Shown one piece after another: positions 35,346 through 46,540 of a stretch of 64,000 nt of DNA; position 1 is the first letter of the stretch, and every line of letters starts with the position of its first letter. The stretch covers positions 14,347,660-14,411,659 of the forward strand of contig CM030715.1 in NCBI GenBank assembly GCA_017979445.1. Direction: 5' to 3'. The position numbers and the translations under genes are program-made. A model generated the notes under the pieces. It made no database searches and was not told the origin of the DNA. It was given only the letters and a program-made list of their open reading frames with translations. The stretch is from Akebia trifoliata (taxonomy: Eukaryota > Streptophyta > Magnoliopsida > Ranunculales > Lardizabalaceae).

Positions 35346-36105
35346 ATGTCCTACTCTACCTACTCTAGGTGAAAGAGTAATAAATTTATATTTTTTTGAG
35401 AGTCTTATTCTACCTACTCAAAGTGAAAGAGTAATGCACTAAATTTTTTTTGGGAAGTTCTACTCTACCTACCTGGAGTGAAAGTGTAATGAACTATTTT
35501 TGTTTTTTTTTTTTTTGGAAGTTCTACTCTACCTACTCGGAGTGAAAGAGTAATGAACTAAGCTTTTTAGAAGTCCTACTCTACCTGCCCAGGGTGAAAG
35601 AGTAATGAACTAATTTTTTAGGAGTCCTACTCTACTTGCCCAGGGTGAAAGAGTAATGAACTATTTTTTTTTTTGGAAGTTCTACTCTACTCTACCTACT
35701 CGGAGTGAAAGAGTAATGAACTAAATTTTTTTTGGGAAGTTCTACTCTTCCTACCCGGAGTGAAAGAGTAATGAACTAAGCTTTCTAGAAGTCCTACTCT
35801 ACTTGCCCAGGGGTGAAAGAGTAATGAACTAATTTTTTTGGAAGTTCTACTCTACCTACTCGGAGTGAAAGAGTAATGAACTAATTTTTTAGGAGTCCTA
35901 CTCTACCTGCCCAGGGTGAAAGAGTAATGAACTAATTTTTTTGGGAAGTTCTACTCTACCTACTCGGAGTGAAAGAGTAATGAACTAATTGTTTTGGGAA
36001 TCCTACTCTACCTGCCCAGGGTGAAAGAGTAATGAATTAATTATTTTGGGAAGTTCTACTCTACCTACTCGGAGTGAAAGAGTAATGAACTAAGCTTTTT
36101 AGGAA
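35346..36105. repeat. About 52-bp tandem array in the 3' region of B, 14 copies
   Basis: Same repeat family as in D. The last six copies alternate between a CCTACTCGGAG type and a CCTGCCCAGGG type, giving a two-unit period of about 105 bp. Each unit keeps the TACTCT and AGAGTA inverted arms. Confidence 0.92.
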
Positions 36106-37440
36106 CGAACAGGAGATTAACCTCGCATTTGAAATTTTTTTTAATAAAAAGTTGGATTTTATGAAGGTCCGGTAAACATTTTAACTCTCTTTGAATCTGA
36201 GGAGTTTTCAAAATTGCTATCAAGAGGGTAACCTTTAATTCAAAGTTAACCTTATCCTTTGGGGTTGAAATTGACCAGGCATCAGAACAAAAATGCCCCT
36301 AGTTTGACAAGGAACATTGCACTGGGGATAATTGAATATAATTTGAAAATAATTGCCCTTAGTGTAAGGGGGGAAACTGTACTCTTTAGAAAAAGGAAGT
36401 GCCCTTGTTATGAAAGTTTGAAATCCTTGATTACCGCAAGCGCAATAAAAGTTTAACTTTTAATTTTGACTTTTTATATTGAAGATTTTGAGTCAGGCTC
36501 AAAGAAATTAGAACAAAATATTTCTTTCTGAAATTCATCATAGAATTTGTTCTTTCTCCCCGTCGGTTCACTTAGGGACATGAAACTCTTCAGATCAATC
36601 ATAGACGAGATACTTGTATCCACTGAGTCTATATTTGGTTCAAACTGGGTATTGAAACTTGATCATTCGGACTTCTGATATTTCGGCTCGGGCTACCTTT
36701 TCAACTTCTCAACTCAATGGAGATTTTCTTTTATTTTTTGATAGCTCTAAGTTTTGCCTAGATCGCCTTTTCAGGTTTTCGATCTAGCGAGCTTGCTCTA
36801 GCTTTTGCCTAGATCGCCTTTTCAGGTTTTCGATCTAGCGAGCTTACAATTTTTTCTTTTTTCCTTGCTTTGATTGTTGCCAAGGTCATCCTTTCAGATC
36901 TTCAACCTTGCGAGCTTACCTTAATTTTTGCCTAAGCCGCCCTTTTTGGGTTTTCAACTTAGCATATTTTTTTCTTCTTCTTCCTTTTTGAACTTCTGGA
37001 GTTGCTGTCTGATCATGCTTTGCTATCTTCCTTGACTTCTCGCACGGTACTTAGGAGGACTTTCATGGGTAAGCTTAGGACTAGGTATAAAAAGAAAGGG
37101 ATTTTGAGGCTCAAAAATCCAAATGCCCCTTGTGTGACATTTCCTTTTAAATTATTTTCTTTTTCCTTGAATTTTCTTCCCCACTTTGACAATTTTTTTC
37201 TTTTGAATTTTTTTTTTAGATTTTTTCTTTGTCGGGGAATCTATTTTTATTTTTTTGATGTGGTCGGGCCTGAAGTAACTTCTCAGGTTGCCTACGTACC
37301 CCAGAATTTTGGGATCAGACCAAAATGTAGTTCGAATATTTTTCCCTCCCTTAGGTTAGGTGATCAGGCTAAGAAAGAAGAAGGCATAATTTTTTTCTTT
37401 TTGAAAAGGCTGCGAAAGGGTTGAGAAATGATATATTGAA
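36106..37440 (-). other. Non-coding 3' region of element B
   Basis: Homologous to 28812-30132 in D and 45184-46540 in C. It holds the 55-bp repeats at 36741-36970 (about four copies) and the block GGCCTGAAGTAACTTCTCAG at 37267-37286. A 140-codon plus-strand open frame at 37002-37424 is not conserved in the other copies and I do not call it a gene. Confidence 0.65.
36741..36970. repeat. About 55-bp tandem repeat in B, four copies
   Basis: The first two units are nearly identical (CCTAGATCGCCTTTTCAGG, then TTTTCGATCTAGCGAGCTTG); the last two are diverged. TAGATCG and CGATCTA form a perfect 7-bp stem. Confidence 0.85.
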
Positions 37441-38420
37441 CTGGGTAATAAGAGAATTGATTCGGCCAAAGATGGCCTCCTTAAATGTAGTACCGTTTGA
37501 TTTGGTCAAGGTTGGTTGATTCTGGTAATTCGATTCCATCATGATCTTGAAGTCTAACAGTTTTTCCAGATAATATTTCCTTGATGATTGAATCTCTCCA
37601 ATTGAGTTCAAACTTTCTATGATTGAGAAGAATACTCAAAAAAATTTTTGGGTAGTCTGATGCTTAGATCTTTGACTTATAAGTGATGAACTTTGACTTT
37701 CTTGTCAAACATGCAAGTGACTCCTCTCCATTGACAGACTCAATCTGTTTCTAACAATTAACTTCTATCAAAACCTTGAGATACAGGATTTTCCCTTTTA
37801 ACCGGTAAGATTGCTTCCATATCATACTAGAGTGACTCTAGTAGAAGACTGTATTGAAGTGTAATATGTCCATAATGCGAATGGTAACTTTTCTGGCCAA
37901 TCCCGGTGTGATATGTGATTGACCCATTTTCACGATGATTGTCTTGAGATTTTTACTGGCTGCTTCAACTATTCCATCGATTTTAAAATTCCAGCACTGA
38001 TACATTTTATAATCCCTCCTCTAACTATGTTAGTCAATTCTGGTTTGTATATGTGGTGTTCTCATAGGATGGGTATATATTTCATGTTGAACAACACTCC
38101 AAATTTAACTGACATATCCTCATAGGACCATGTAAGCAAGTCTTTTGAATTTTCTGAATAAATTCATCATCTCTTTGTGATCCTCTGGGGATAAGTTAGT
38201 TCCAATATGAATTTCTTGGGAATTATTTTTGTTCCGAGGTCAATGACCTTTAGTTCCTCGAGCAAGACATTTATCTTATCATCAAGAGGGGGTTCCTTAT
38301 TAGAGGAATTTCTCTTTGAAGCCAGTTATTAGTTAACTCGTTAATGCGCTCAAGGTATTCAAAAATTTTCTTTATCCGATTAATTTCAGATGGGGCAACA
38401 GACACCTCTATAGACTCGAT
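37441..38420 (-). pseudogene. Integrase tail and RT-edge remnants of element B
   Basis: The minus strand carries the same pieces as in D: an integrase C-terminus (37820-37441, with the PVSQGLD-like segment and the IELPEPTNLDQIKR end near 37500) and the segment before RT (38100-38240). They are joined by a short linker at about 37985-38100. RT palm, RNase H and integrase catalytic core are absent. Many frameshifts. Similarity to D across the linker implies a shared ancestral deletion. Confidence 0.6.
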
Positions 38421-39959
38421 GAACTAACTTGACTCAATAGGAAAGAGTAGACTCAATCTAAGGAAGACATGACCTTGCTGGAAAAAAAGGACTCGAGCTA
38501 ACTCAAATGACTCATGAAAACTCAAGACAAGTACCCACAACGGGCTTGATTAGGACTAAGGACTGAGACATTGCTTATAACCGACAAGACTAAAGTACTA
38601 TGATCTTCAGGGAATAACTGGGCGATGTTAAGAAATTCTAAAGGATTGATTTGGCATTGACGTTCGTTCCAACTGACTGGACTAGTAACCCTAGCTAGAC
38701 GGTGGACGATTGAGCTTAGGTACAATGATAACCCTTAAACCTCTTTGAAGGTGAATTTAACCAATTTCAGTGTCACCCCCTTGATAACATTTTAAATGAA
38801 CCCTGAGATTTTATTAAATTTTGTGCACCAATCCATTAAACAATTCATCCGCTCAATGATTATTCAAAAGGAAATAATTTTGTTGCACTCTTGAAAATTA
38901 TTGGAAATAATGTTTTCATTGAATAAAACTTTCACAAATCTGATTATTTTTTTGCAAGTCATTTTCTTTTTAGAAAAACATATTTTGATAATTTTACAAG
39001 ATCCATGCAAAAAAAAAATAGGTTTTTGGTGAAAAATATATTTCAAAAATTTTTCATGCAAAAATAGATCTTTTGTAAATCATTTTTCCTTCATTTTCTT
39101 TTCTTTCGGAAAACATTTTCTTCTGAAAAATATTTTTTCTCTGAAAAATAGTTTGTTATTTGGAAAGCATTTTCTCTTGGAAAATCTTGTTCTTATGGAA
39201 AACATTTTCTGAAAAATACTTTTTCTTAGAAAACAACACTTTTTTTGGAAAATATATGTATATTTTTTAGAGAACATTTCTTCTAGAAAATACTTTCCTT
39301 TTTTAAATCATTTCTCTTCTTTAAAAATGGGTTGAAACCCGAATTTAGAAAAGAATTTGATTTCCATTTTGATCTAAATGGCCCGACCCCTCATGATTAT
39401 TGGATCGAGATGGACTGGGTCATTATAAATTATTGCAAAAAATTGATTCTTTATTGGGTCGGTGCACCCATTTTAATTTTCAAAAAGAAAATTTTTTATC
39501 CTTGAGGACAACCATACATTCTTGATCTCATCATTCACATCACTCACATACATTCATCAATCACATGCATTCATTCAATAAACAACCCGGGAACACTCAC
39601 GATAAGTTCGAGTCGTGACCTACTGGGAAGGTTTCTAGACTCTAAGCTTACTACGTGCAATGCATTTTTATCTGGCCACCCTTGCCCAAGCACACCTATA
39701 TACCTTTCGATACGTGGTGACTTGGTTTGATATACCGTATAGGTGATAATCTAAAACCTCAATTCACTTCTCTGAAGCCAAAAACAGCCAGTTTGATCTC
39801 CAGTTAAGAGGTGGCGCACAATGCTGAGCAAGGGCCCACTTAAATACCTCTCGTCTAGAATAGACGTAGTCTATCCCCCTCGTACAGTAGGGTACAGCGG
39901 GGCAAGATCTTGCTTAGGCACCAATTTTGACCAAGAAGTGCAATTGATATACTTAGACT
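38421..39959 (-). other. Gag-less spacer and first part of the leader of B
   Basis: 38421-38780 matches the spacer around gag in C (47700-48060) and D, but no gag is present. ORF1, which in C lies beyond this spacer, is also absent; in its place is an AT-rich tract (38860-39310) of TTTTCTGAAAAATA-like strings. From 39310 it aligns with the leader of A (320 onward) and C (49540 onward). No conserved ORF. Confidence 0.6.
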
Positions 39960-40290
39960 ATCTTTTATACCTACGGGTACGAGTCAAGAGTTGTAGCTTT
40001 CATAAATGGTTTGGCATCCCACGAGGGGACCGACCACGTACTAGTACTACGTTGGCAATCGGGACATGTGACTGTGTGGCTTACAATAGGTCAAAGGCTC
40101 AGGTCGCTCTAGCCTGGGTGCATCAACATACTTCTCAGAATCACCTGATCAGATGGTATTGATGCCCCCAGTTTGATATACCCTAAGGTACGTGACTGGA
40201 GTTGTGGGTTTCATGAATGACGTCGCATCTCCGAAGAGACCGGGCCATGCACTAGTGCCACGTTGGCTAAATGGGACGTGTAAGTGAGTA
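39960..40290. repeat. Imperfect duplication in the conserved leader
   Basis: 39970-40085 and 40180-40290 are diverged copies: TACGGGTACGAGTCAAGAG and AGGTACGTGACTGGAG; CATCCCACGAGGGGACCG and CATCTCCGAAGAGACCGG; GTACTAGTACTACGTTGGC and GCACTAGTGCCACGTTGGC. The palindromes GTACTAGTAC and GCACTAGTGC sit at the same place in the two copies. The pair is also present in C (57770-58095). Confidence 0.75.
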
Positions 40291-40756
40291 AAACAGTAAA
40301 CGTGCATGTGGTGTGTGCAAAACAGGGTGGGGTGTGCCCGGGACCTTTCTCAAACAAATGGGCCTATAGATCCAATCAAACCAATCATACATTTAATCAA
40401 AACCAAAATCATTCAAATCATATGAATATTCAATTAAGATCACATTATTCCCATCACATAAGCACATTAACATTACGATCAACATCAATCATGTATTTCA
40501 AGCAAGATCATGGTAAATTAATCAATAAATATGGCATATGATAATGATCAAACAAACATTGCAATAAGCATAATTTTTATAATTTTTAAGGTCCAATCAA
40601 TGATCACTTTTGGGTGATCCAAAATAAATCGAGATTCCAATAGGTGTTACATTGATGATAGAATGACAATGGTTGAGATGAGCTCACTCTCAAGAACATT
40701 AATTGTGCCAACATTAGATAAATTCAGATTTTCTGTGAATTAGGAAAATACAATCT

Positions 40757-41310
40757 GAACTTGCATCGATGATATCTAAGGCTCCTGATAACGAAATTGA
40801 GTGAACTCAAGTTCTAAATTAATCTACTCGATGAGATCTACATTTTATTAATAGGTGTCCAGACTTAGTTCTCACCAGAATGTTCTGTAAAAACGTTTTA
40901 ACGTTGCTGTCCCAACTTTCATTCAGAAATAATTCCAGATTTACAGATTGAACTTGCATCGATGATATCTAAGGCTTCCGATAACGAATTTGAGTGACCT
41001 TAGATTCTAAATTAATCTACTCGACGAGATCTATGTTTTATTAAGAGGCTCCCAGACTTAATTCTCACTAGAATATTCTCTTAAAAAGTTTTAACATTGC
41101 TGTCCCAACTTTCATTCAGAAATAATTCCAGATTTACAGATTGAACTTGCATCGATGATATCTAAGGCTTCCGATAACGAAATTGAGTGAACTCAGATTC
41201 TAAATTAATCTACTCGACGAGATCTATGTTTTATTAAACGCTCCCAGACTTAATTCTCACTAGAATATTCTATAAAAACGTTTTAATATTTCTGTCCAAC
41301 ATTCATTATT
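40757..41310. repeat. 193-bp tandem repeat in the leader of B, about 2.9 copies
   Basis: GATGATATCTAAGGC starts at about 40768, 40961 and 41154, two intervals of 193 bp. Copies two and three are almost identical. Not seen in A, C, D or E, so it arose in B's line. Confidence 0.9.
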
Positions 41311-41479
41311 CCATCATTTTCATAGGTCATTTTGAATCTTTCATTATTTAGGGGTCATCAAAAAGTGATCCTTAATTGGAAAAAAAATGCAATACCCAAA
41401 ATCATCTACAATCAAGACAAAGAGTAAATAAACAGAAAAAATAAATAAAATAAATCCAACTAAATAATAAAAAAAATCT

Positions 41480-41535
41480 AGGTCATCTTGGCAATGCTCC
41501 CATACTTGGGGTTTTTCAAGTTTGATCCTCAATAG
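41480..41535 (-). other. Conserved block next to the PBS of B
   Basis: GGCAATGCTCCCATACTTGG, then TTTTTCAA and TGATCCTCAA. Almost the same sequence lies in the same place in A (14113-14166) and C (60172-60224), although the rest of the leader is poorly conserved. It could hold a packaging or dimer-linkage signal; this is inference from position. Confidence 0.5.
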
Positions 41536-41552
41536 TCCCCAGTGGAGTCGCA
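41536..41552 (-). promoter_or_regulatory. Altered primer-binding site of element B
   Basis: On minus TGCGACTCCACTGGGGA, where C has TGGCGACTCCACTAGGGA. The bases next to the LTR read GATGCG instead of GTGGCG, so pairing with the tRNA 3'-CCA end is damaged. The change may have come after insertion. Confidence 0.7.
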
Positions 41553-42155
41553 TCTGAAAGCGCCCTCGATCCGCGGGGTGCACGGATCCACTTTTGACTC
41601 TTGAGGTTTGGGAGTCGCCACCTAGTTATTGTCGTCTAGGAACCAAACTGACTCTAACATGGATAAAAAGAACTAATCTACCACAAAAAATCTGAATTCG
41701 GGGATCATGTTACGGGGTTGGAAGGTGTTAGGCACCAACCCCGCCCGGTCAAAGCCGGTCTCTACTAACTTCCCAAATATATCACATTGCAAAAAAACCT
41801 AGATAAAAATAAAAAAATTACATACCTTTCCGATAGCAAGGATTTTGTTCCCTCAGATCTGACGAAAAGAGTTCCTTGTACTGTACTCCCTTGCTTCGTT
41901 CTGTCTCCGGATTTGACTTCGGATCTCCTAGATCAAGGTATCTCCTTGTTTTTGGATCTGAACTCTTCAAGTTTATTGCGGATTTGGGGGTATTTTTGGA
42001 GGGATTTTAGGTATTTTCTAGACTAAAATCTAAGGAGGGATGTTAGGTAAGGAGTTGGGGCTCCAAAACTAGGGTTTATGGGGGCCTAGAGGAGCTTCTA
42101 GACCTACTTCTCTTAGGGTTTATGATTTGATACGAAAATAGGGTGTGAGCACCTC

Positions 42156-42163
42156 TATTTATA
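42156..42163 (-). promoter_or_regulatory. TATA motif in the 5' LTR of B
   Basis: TATAAATA on the minus strand, identical in position to the one in the partner LTR. Predicted core promoter. Confidence 0.5.
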
Positions 42164-43125
42164 GATGTTTTTAGGGGTTGATTTAGATAGAGTTAGTGTT
42201 TAATTAGAGATCTTTTAATTAGAGTTGTGTTTTAGTTAGACTTATTTTAGGTAGAATTGTGTTTTAATTAGAGTTGTTTTAGGTAGAATTGTTTTTAAGT
42301 TAGAACTCTATTAGATAGAGTTATTAATCAATTATAATTCTATTATAACTTTTGGTCTTATTTGATTGACTTTTAATGTTTTGACTTTAGTCTTAATTGA
42401 TTGACTTTTAATATCTTGACTTTAGTCTTGCTTAATTACCTTTAATTTTGACTTCAGTCTCACTTGATTGACTTTAATACCTTGACTTCAGTCTTGCTTG
42501 ATTTACTTTTAATTTTTGGAGAACCCTCCTCTAAAATAGCTTTAATTCTTTGGACCCCCAAATGGAGGGGTCCTTAAAGAAATATCCCACGAACCCTCAA
42601 CAATTTTACCTGAAAGTCCGATTGATCGATTTTTTAGTTTCAATTTTTAAATTAATTTCATTAATGTTTCACTTTAATTATTTAATGTTTTATTTATTAA
42701 TTTCGAATTTTTTAATTATGAAAATTGTGAAATTACCGTTTTACCCCCGGAGAGGACTTTTCACGTTTTAAGTAGTTTTCAATATTCTAGGATGTTTTAG
42801 AATCGATTTTTCGTAAGGAATTCAATGAAAATATTAGTTTGTGTTATTTATGAAAATTTTTATGTGAAATGATTGTGAACTTTATGAGGGGCATTTTCGT
42901 AATTTTATCAAATTCTGTTAAAATTGGTGAAATGATTTATTTGGTTCTGATTTGTTATTTTTTGTGTTCGAGAGAGTTTTTCTAAGCGTAACGTAGGCTC
43001 TAGGATTGTTTTGAGGTTAGGGGTATTTTGGTAATTTGGTCAATTTTAGTGATTTTTATCGTGAAGCTTCTTTCAGGTTTGCAAGATGATGATTTCTATG
43101 TTTCTGGAGTCGTATTTTCCTAGCG

Positions 43126-44356
43126 TGATGAGACTATCGTTGTTCTTCTCACCGGAGTTAATAATAATCTTACGTTTACCTTACTTGTGGGGCAAGTAGG
43201 GGATCGAACCCAAGAGAAAGGAGGAATATAGTTAAACTAAGAAGATAAAATTCAAATTAACTAAAAGGAATTAAAACTGTTTTTCTTTGTATTTTTGAAC
43301 TTATAAGAAAATGTAAAATTACTAGAAAAGAGACTAAAGTAAATGAAATTAAAAGCAAGTAAACTTATAAAATTAAAACACCATTAGAGGTGGATCTACC
43401 TAGAACATGTTGATGAGCAATTCTTAGTTTCAAGCCTTTTTATAACTCAATCGTAAGGGCTATGTGTTAGCTCCTTAGATCGAAAAGTTTTGCAAATGAA
43501 ATGAAATAAGGGAACATAAACAAAATAGAATTCTTTGAAAACTTCCTACTACCAATTATCTAGTTTAAGCATACTTTATCTTGATCTAATCTAAGCATAA
43601 AGTATCTATATTAAGAATAATAGGTGCAAGAAACTTAAAGAGAATTCATAAGCATTTTAAATAAAAGAAAGGCATGAAATTAAAAATAACACAAGAACTT
43701 GCTCTAGGCTTTTCCACTCTCCAATGGAGGGGAACTTAGCCTAATTTCATTGCAAGAGAGGGAAGATAAGAGATGAAAGAAGTTTTCTTCATTTCATGGA
43801 GAAAATTACAATTTCTTCTTCTTCTACTTCTTACAAGACTATTTAACTAAAAGAAAATAACTAGAAGATGAAAATATAAAAAATAAGAGAATAGGCTAAG
43901 AGCCTTAGATTAAAGGAGTCTTGGATAAGATAACCAAGATGGGACCCTTTGTCTAGAAATGAAGGCTCTATATATAGAGAAAATGTGTGTAGAAGAGTCT
44001 AAAAGTAGCCTCCACTTTTCTTTGCACAAAAAGACAAAAGAGGAGACTATGAGTTAAGGATTAGGGCATTCCAAAGGATTAGGGCATTCCAAAGTGTTAG
44101 GGCATTCCAAAGTGGGTCCAAATACTTTTGCCTTGAGATTTTGATTCCAAATTGTTGATTTTCTGCACAAGAAACACACGTAATTAGATTTATCTAGTAA
44201 ATGAATTTATTTATATATAATTAAGCCTAATTAACATGCAACGTGGTGATTTGAGGCTTATCATGATTATTATCTTAATATAGAGAAATAGGTACAAAAA
44301 TCAAGATAAATATCCAGAAAATGTGCGTATAATTGAGTGTTTGGAGACACTCATCA
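43126..44356 (-). mobile_element. Solo Athila LTR with exact TSD (TAGCG)
   Basis: 1231 bp from TGATGAGACT to CACTCATCA, flanked by TAGCG at 43121-43125 and 44357-44361. Removing it with one TAGCG restores the sequence seen uninterrupted in the other LTR of B (near 34818). It has three copies of the 18-bp GGATTAGGGCATTCCAAA unit (44058-44111), like the LTRs of Athila-del and unlike Athila-1. Confidence 0.95.
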
Positions 44357-44526
44357 TAGCGTAGCGTGATTTCTAAGGTTTTGTCAATTCGAGATACCTC
44401 ATCCGAATTTCTGAAACATATCTGGTAACAAAATAAAGCAATAGAATACACATCCATCATTGGGAATCATTGCGATCGGGTTGACGAGTTGATTAATCAG
44501 GCGAGTGCAAAAATGGGGTGTCTACA

Positions 44527-45183
44527 GTATCTGAGCATAATTCTAAGAAAACCCTTGGCGGCATCTGAGCATAGTTCCGAGAAAACCCTTGGCGGCATCT
44601 GAGCATAATTCCAAGAAAATCCTTGGTGGCATCTGAGCATAATTCCAAGAAAACCCTTTGCGGCATCTGAGCATAGTTCCAAGAAAACCCTTGGCTGCAT
44701 CTGAGCATAGTTCCGAGAAAACCCTCGGCGGTATCTGAGCATAATTCCAAAAAAACCCTTGGCGGCATCTGAGCATAGTTCCAAGAAAACCCTTGGCGGC
44801 ATCTGAGTATAGTTCCAAGAAAACCCTCGGCGGTATCTGAGCATAATTCCAAGAAAAACCCTTGGCGGCATCTGAGCATAGTCCCGAGAAAACCCTCGGT
44901 GGAATCTGAGCATAATTCTAAGAAAACCCTTGGCGGCATCTGAGCATAATTCCAAGAAAACCCTTGGTGGCATCTAAGCATAGTTCCGAGAAAACCCTCG
45001 GTAGTATCTGAGCATAATTCCAAGAAAAACCCTTGGCCGCATCTAAGCATAATTCCGAGAAAACCTTCGGCGGCATCTGAGAATAATTCCAAGATAACCC
45101 TCGGCGGCATCTGAGCATAATTCCAAGAAAACCCTTGGCGGCATCTGAGCATAATTCCAAGAAAACCCTTGGCGGCATCTGGC
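44527..45183. repeat. 34-bp tandem array of C, right part (19 copies)
   Basis: Unit CATCTGAGCATAATTCCAAG followed by AAAACCCTTGGCGG. Nineteen copies, two of them 35 bp. With the five copies left of B the array had about 24. A 34-bp period rotates the reading frame, so all three minus-strand frames stay open for long stretches; these are not genes. Each unit can form a small hairpin. Confidence 0.93.
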
Positions 45184-46540
45184 TGAGTAAAACTGAGAAG
45201 GAAGGAATAAATCTGGGAAAGAACGATTGAAAATGAAAAAGAGGGGTTGAAACTGGGAATGAATAGATCTGGGGCAAAATGAATGTCCTATCTCCTATGT
45301 GAGATCCAAAATGCATTTGTTTGAACCTCAAGGTTTTATCCAAAAGTTTTATGAATTTAAAACCTGAGTTTTTATTTCTTTTGAACCTCAATAGTTTTTC
45401 AAAAAACTGTTATCAAGAGGGTAACCTTAAATTTAGGGTTTTCATTATCTTTTAGGATTAACATTGCTCAAAAACAAAATGTCCCTAGTTTGACAATAAA
45501 CATGGCATTGAAAATAATTGAACGCATCATTAAAAAATGCCCCTGGTATAAAGGGGGAAATTACATATTTAGAGGAAAAAGAAAAATGCCCCTTGTATGA
45601 AGGTTTGAAATATTTGATTACTACAAGCGCAATAAAGATCCAACTTTTAATTTTGATTAATTTTATTGAAGATTTTGAGTCAAGCTCAAGAGAACAAAAT
45701 ATTTCCTTTTGAGACTCATCATAAAATTCACCTTTCTCTCCTTTGGTTCACTTGGGGCTTCTGAATCTATGTCTGGTTTAAGCTGAGTATTGAACTTAAT
45801 TATTCGGACTTTTGATGTTTCAGCTCGAACCGCTCTCAGCTTGGGATTTTCTTCTGTTTTTCTTTGTTGCTCTAACTTTTGCCTAGATCGCTTTTTCAGG
45901 TTTTCAATCTATCGAGCTTGCTCTAACTTTTGCCTAGATCGCCTTTTCAGATTTTCGATCTAGCGAGCTTTTTCTTTTTTCTTGGCTCTGATTGTTGCTG
46001 AAGTTGTCCTTTCAGATTTTCAACTTTGCGAGCTTGCCTTAATTTTTGCCTAAGTCGCCCTTTTCAGGTTTTTAACTTAGTAGGCTTCATCATTTTTTTA
46101 TCTTTTTCTTCTCCTCTGACCTTCTAGAATTACTGTCTGATCATGTTCTACTACCCTCCTTGACCTTTTCACACGGTACTTAGGAGGACTTATAGGTAGG
46201 CTTGGGACTAGGCATAAAATGAAAGGGATTTTGAGGCTCAAAAACCTAAATGCCCCTTGTGTGGCATTTCATTTAAAAAAAATTTCTTGAATTTTTATTC
46301 CCCATTCTTTTGAATTTTTTCTTTTTAGATTTTTTTCTTCGTCGGGGAATCTATTTTTTTATTTTGATGTGGTCGGGCCTGAAGTAACTTCTCAGGTTGC
46401 CTACGTACCCCAAATTTTTGGAATCAGACCAAAACGTAGTTCGGATTTTCCCTCCCCTAGGTTAGGTGATCGGGCTGAGAAAGAAAAAGGCATAATTTTT
46501 TTTTGAAAAGACTGTAAAGGGGTTGAGAAAGGATATATTG
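45184..46540 (-). other. Non-coding 3' region of element C
   Basis: Homologous to 36106-37440 in B and 28812-30132 in D, with 55-bp repeats at 45868-46092 and the block GGCCTGAAGTAACTTCTCAG at 46374-46393. The 52-bp array of B and D is absent; the 34-bp array takes its place next to the PPT side. No conserved ORF. Confidence 0.65.
45868..46092. repeat. About 55-bp tandem repeat in C, four copies
   Basis: Same family as 29432-29652 and 36741-36970, with TTTTGCCTAGATCGCC and TTTTCGATCTAGCGAGCTT strings. Confidence 0.8.

Larger units (their letters stand above)
33256..44526 (-). mobile_element. Element B: non-autonomous Ogre-derived element, TSD GTATC
   Basis: Flanked by GTATC at 33251-33255 and 44527-44531. 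It comprises LTRs (33256-34990 and 41555-44526), PPT, tandem arrays, a pol-tail remnant, leader and an altered PBS. Without the solo Athila LTR it is about 10.0 kb. No gag, ORF1, RT or RNase H is present. The paired LTRs differ at about 10 of the first 330 bases, about 3 percent, slightly less than those of its host C, as expected for a later insertion. Homology to C and D shows Ogre/Tat ancestry. Confidence 0.9.
41555..44526 (-). repeat. 5' LTR of element B, split by a solo Athila LTR
   Basis: 2972 bp; without the 1236 bp of solo LTR plus TSD it is 1736 bp, against 1735 bp for its partner. Ends TGAAAGCGCC and GGTGTCTACA. Confidence 0.92.

Noticed and set aside
37002..37424. 140-codon plus-strand frame in the 3' region of B
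   Set aside because: It is not kept in the homologous regions of C and D, has a low-complexity Phe-rich composition, and is antisense to the element.
44493..45391. Overlapping minus-strand open frames of 157-219 codons with a Leu/Cys/Phe-rich repeat
   Set aside because: They are a by-product of a 34-bp tandem repeat without stops: 34 is not a multiple of three, so every frame reads the same 34-residue cycle. No start context and no homologue.
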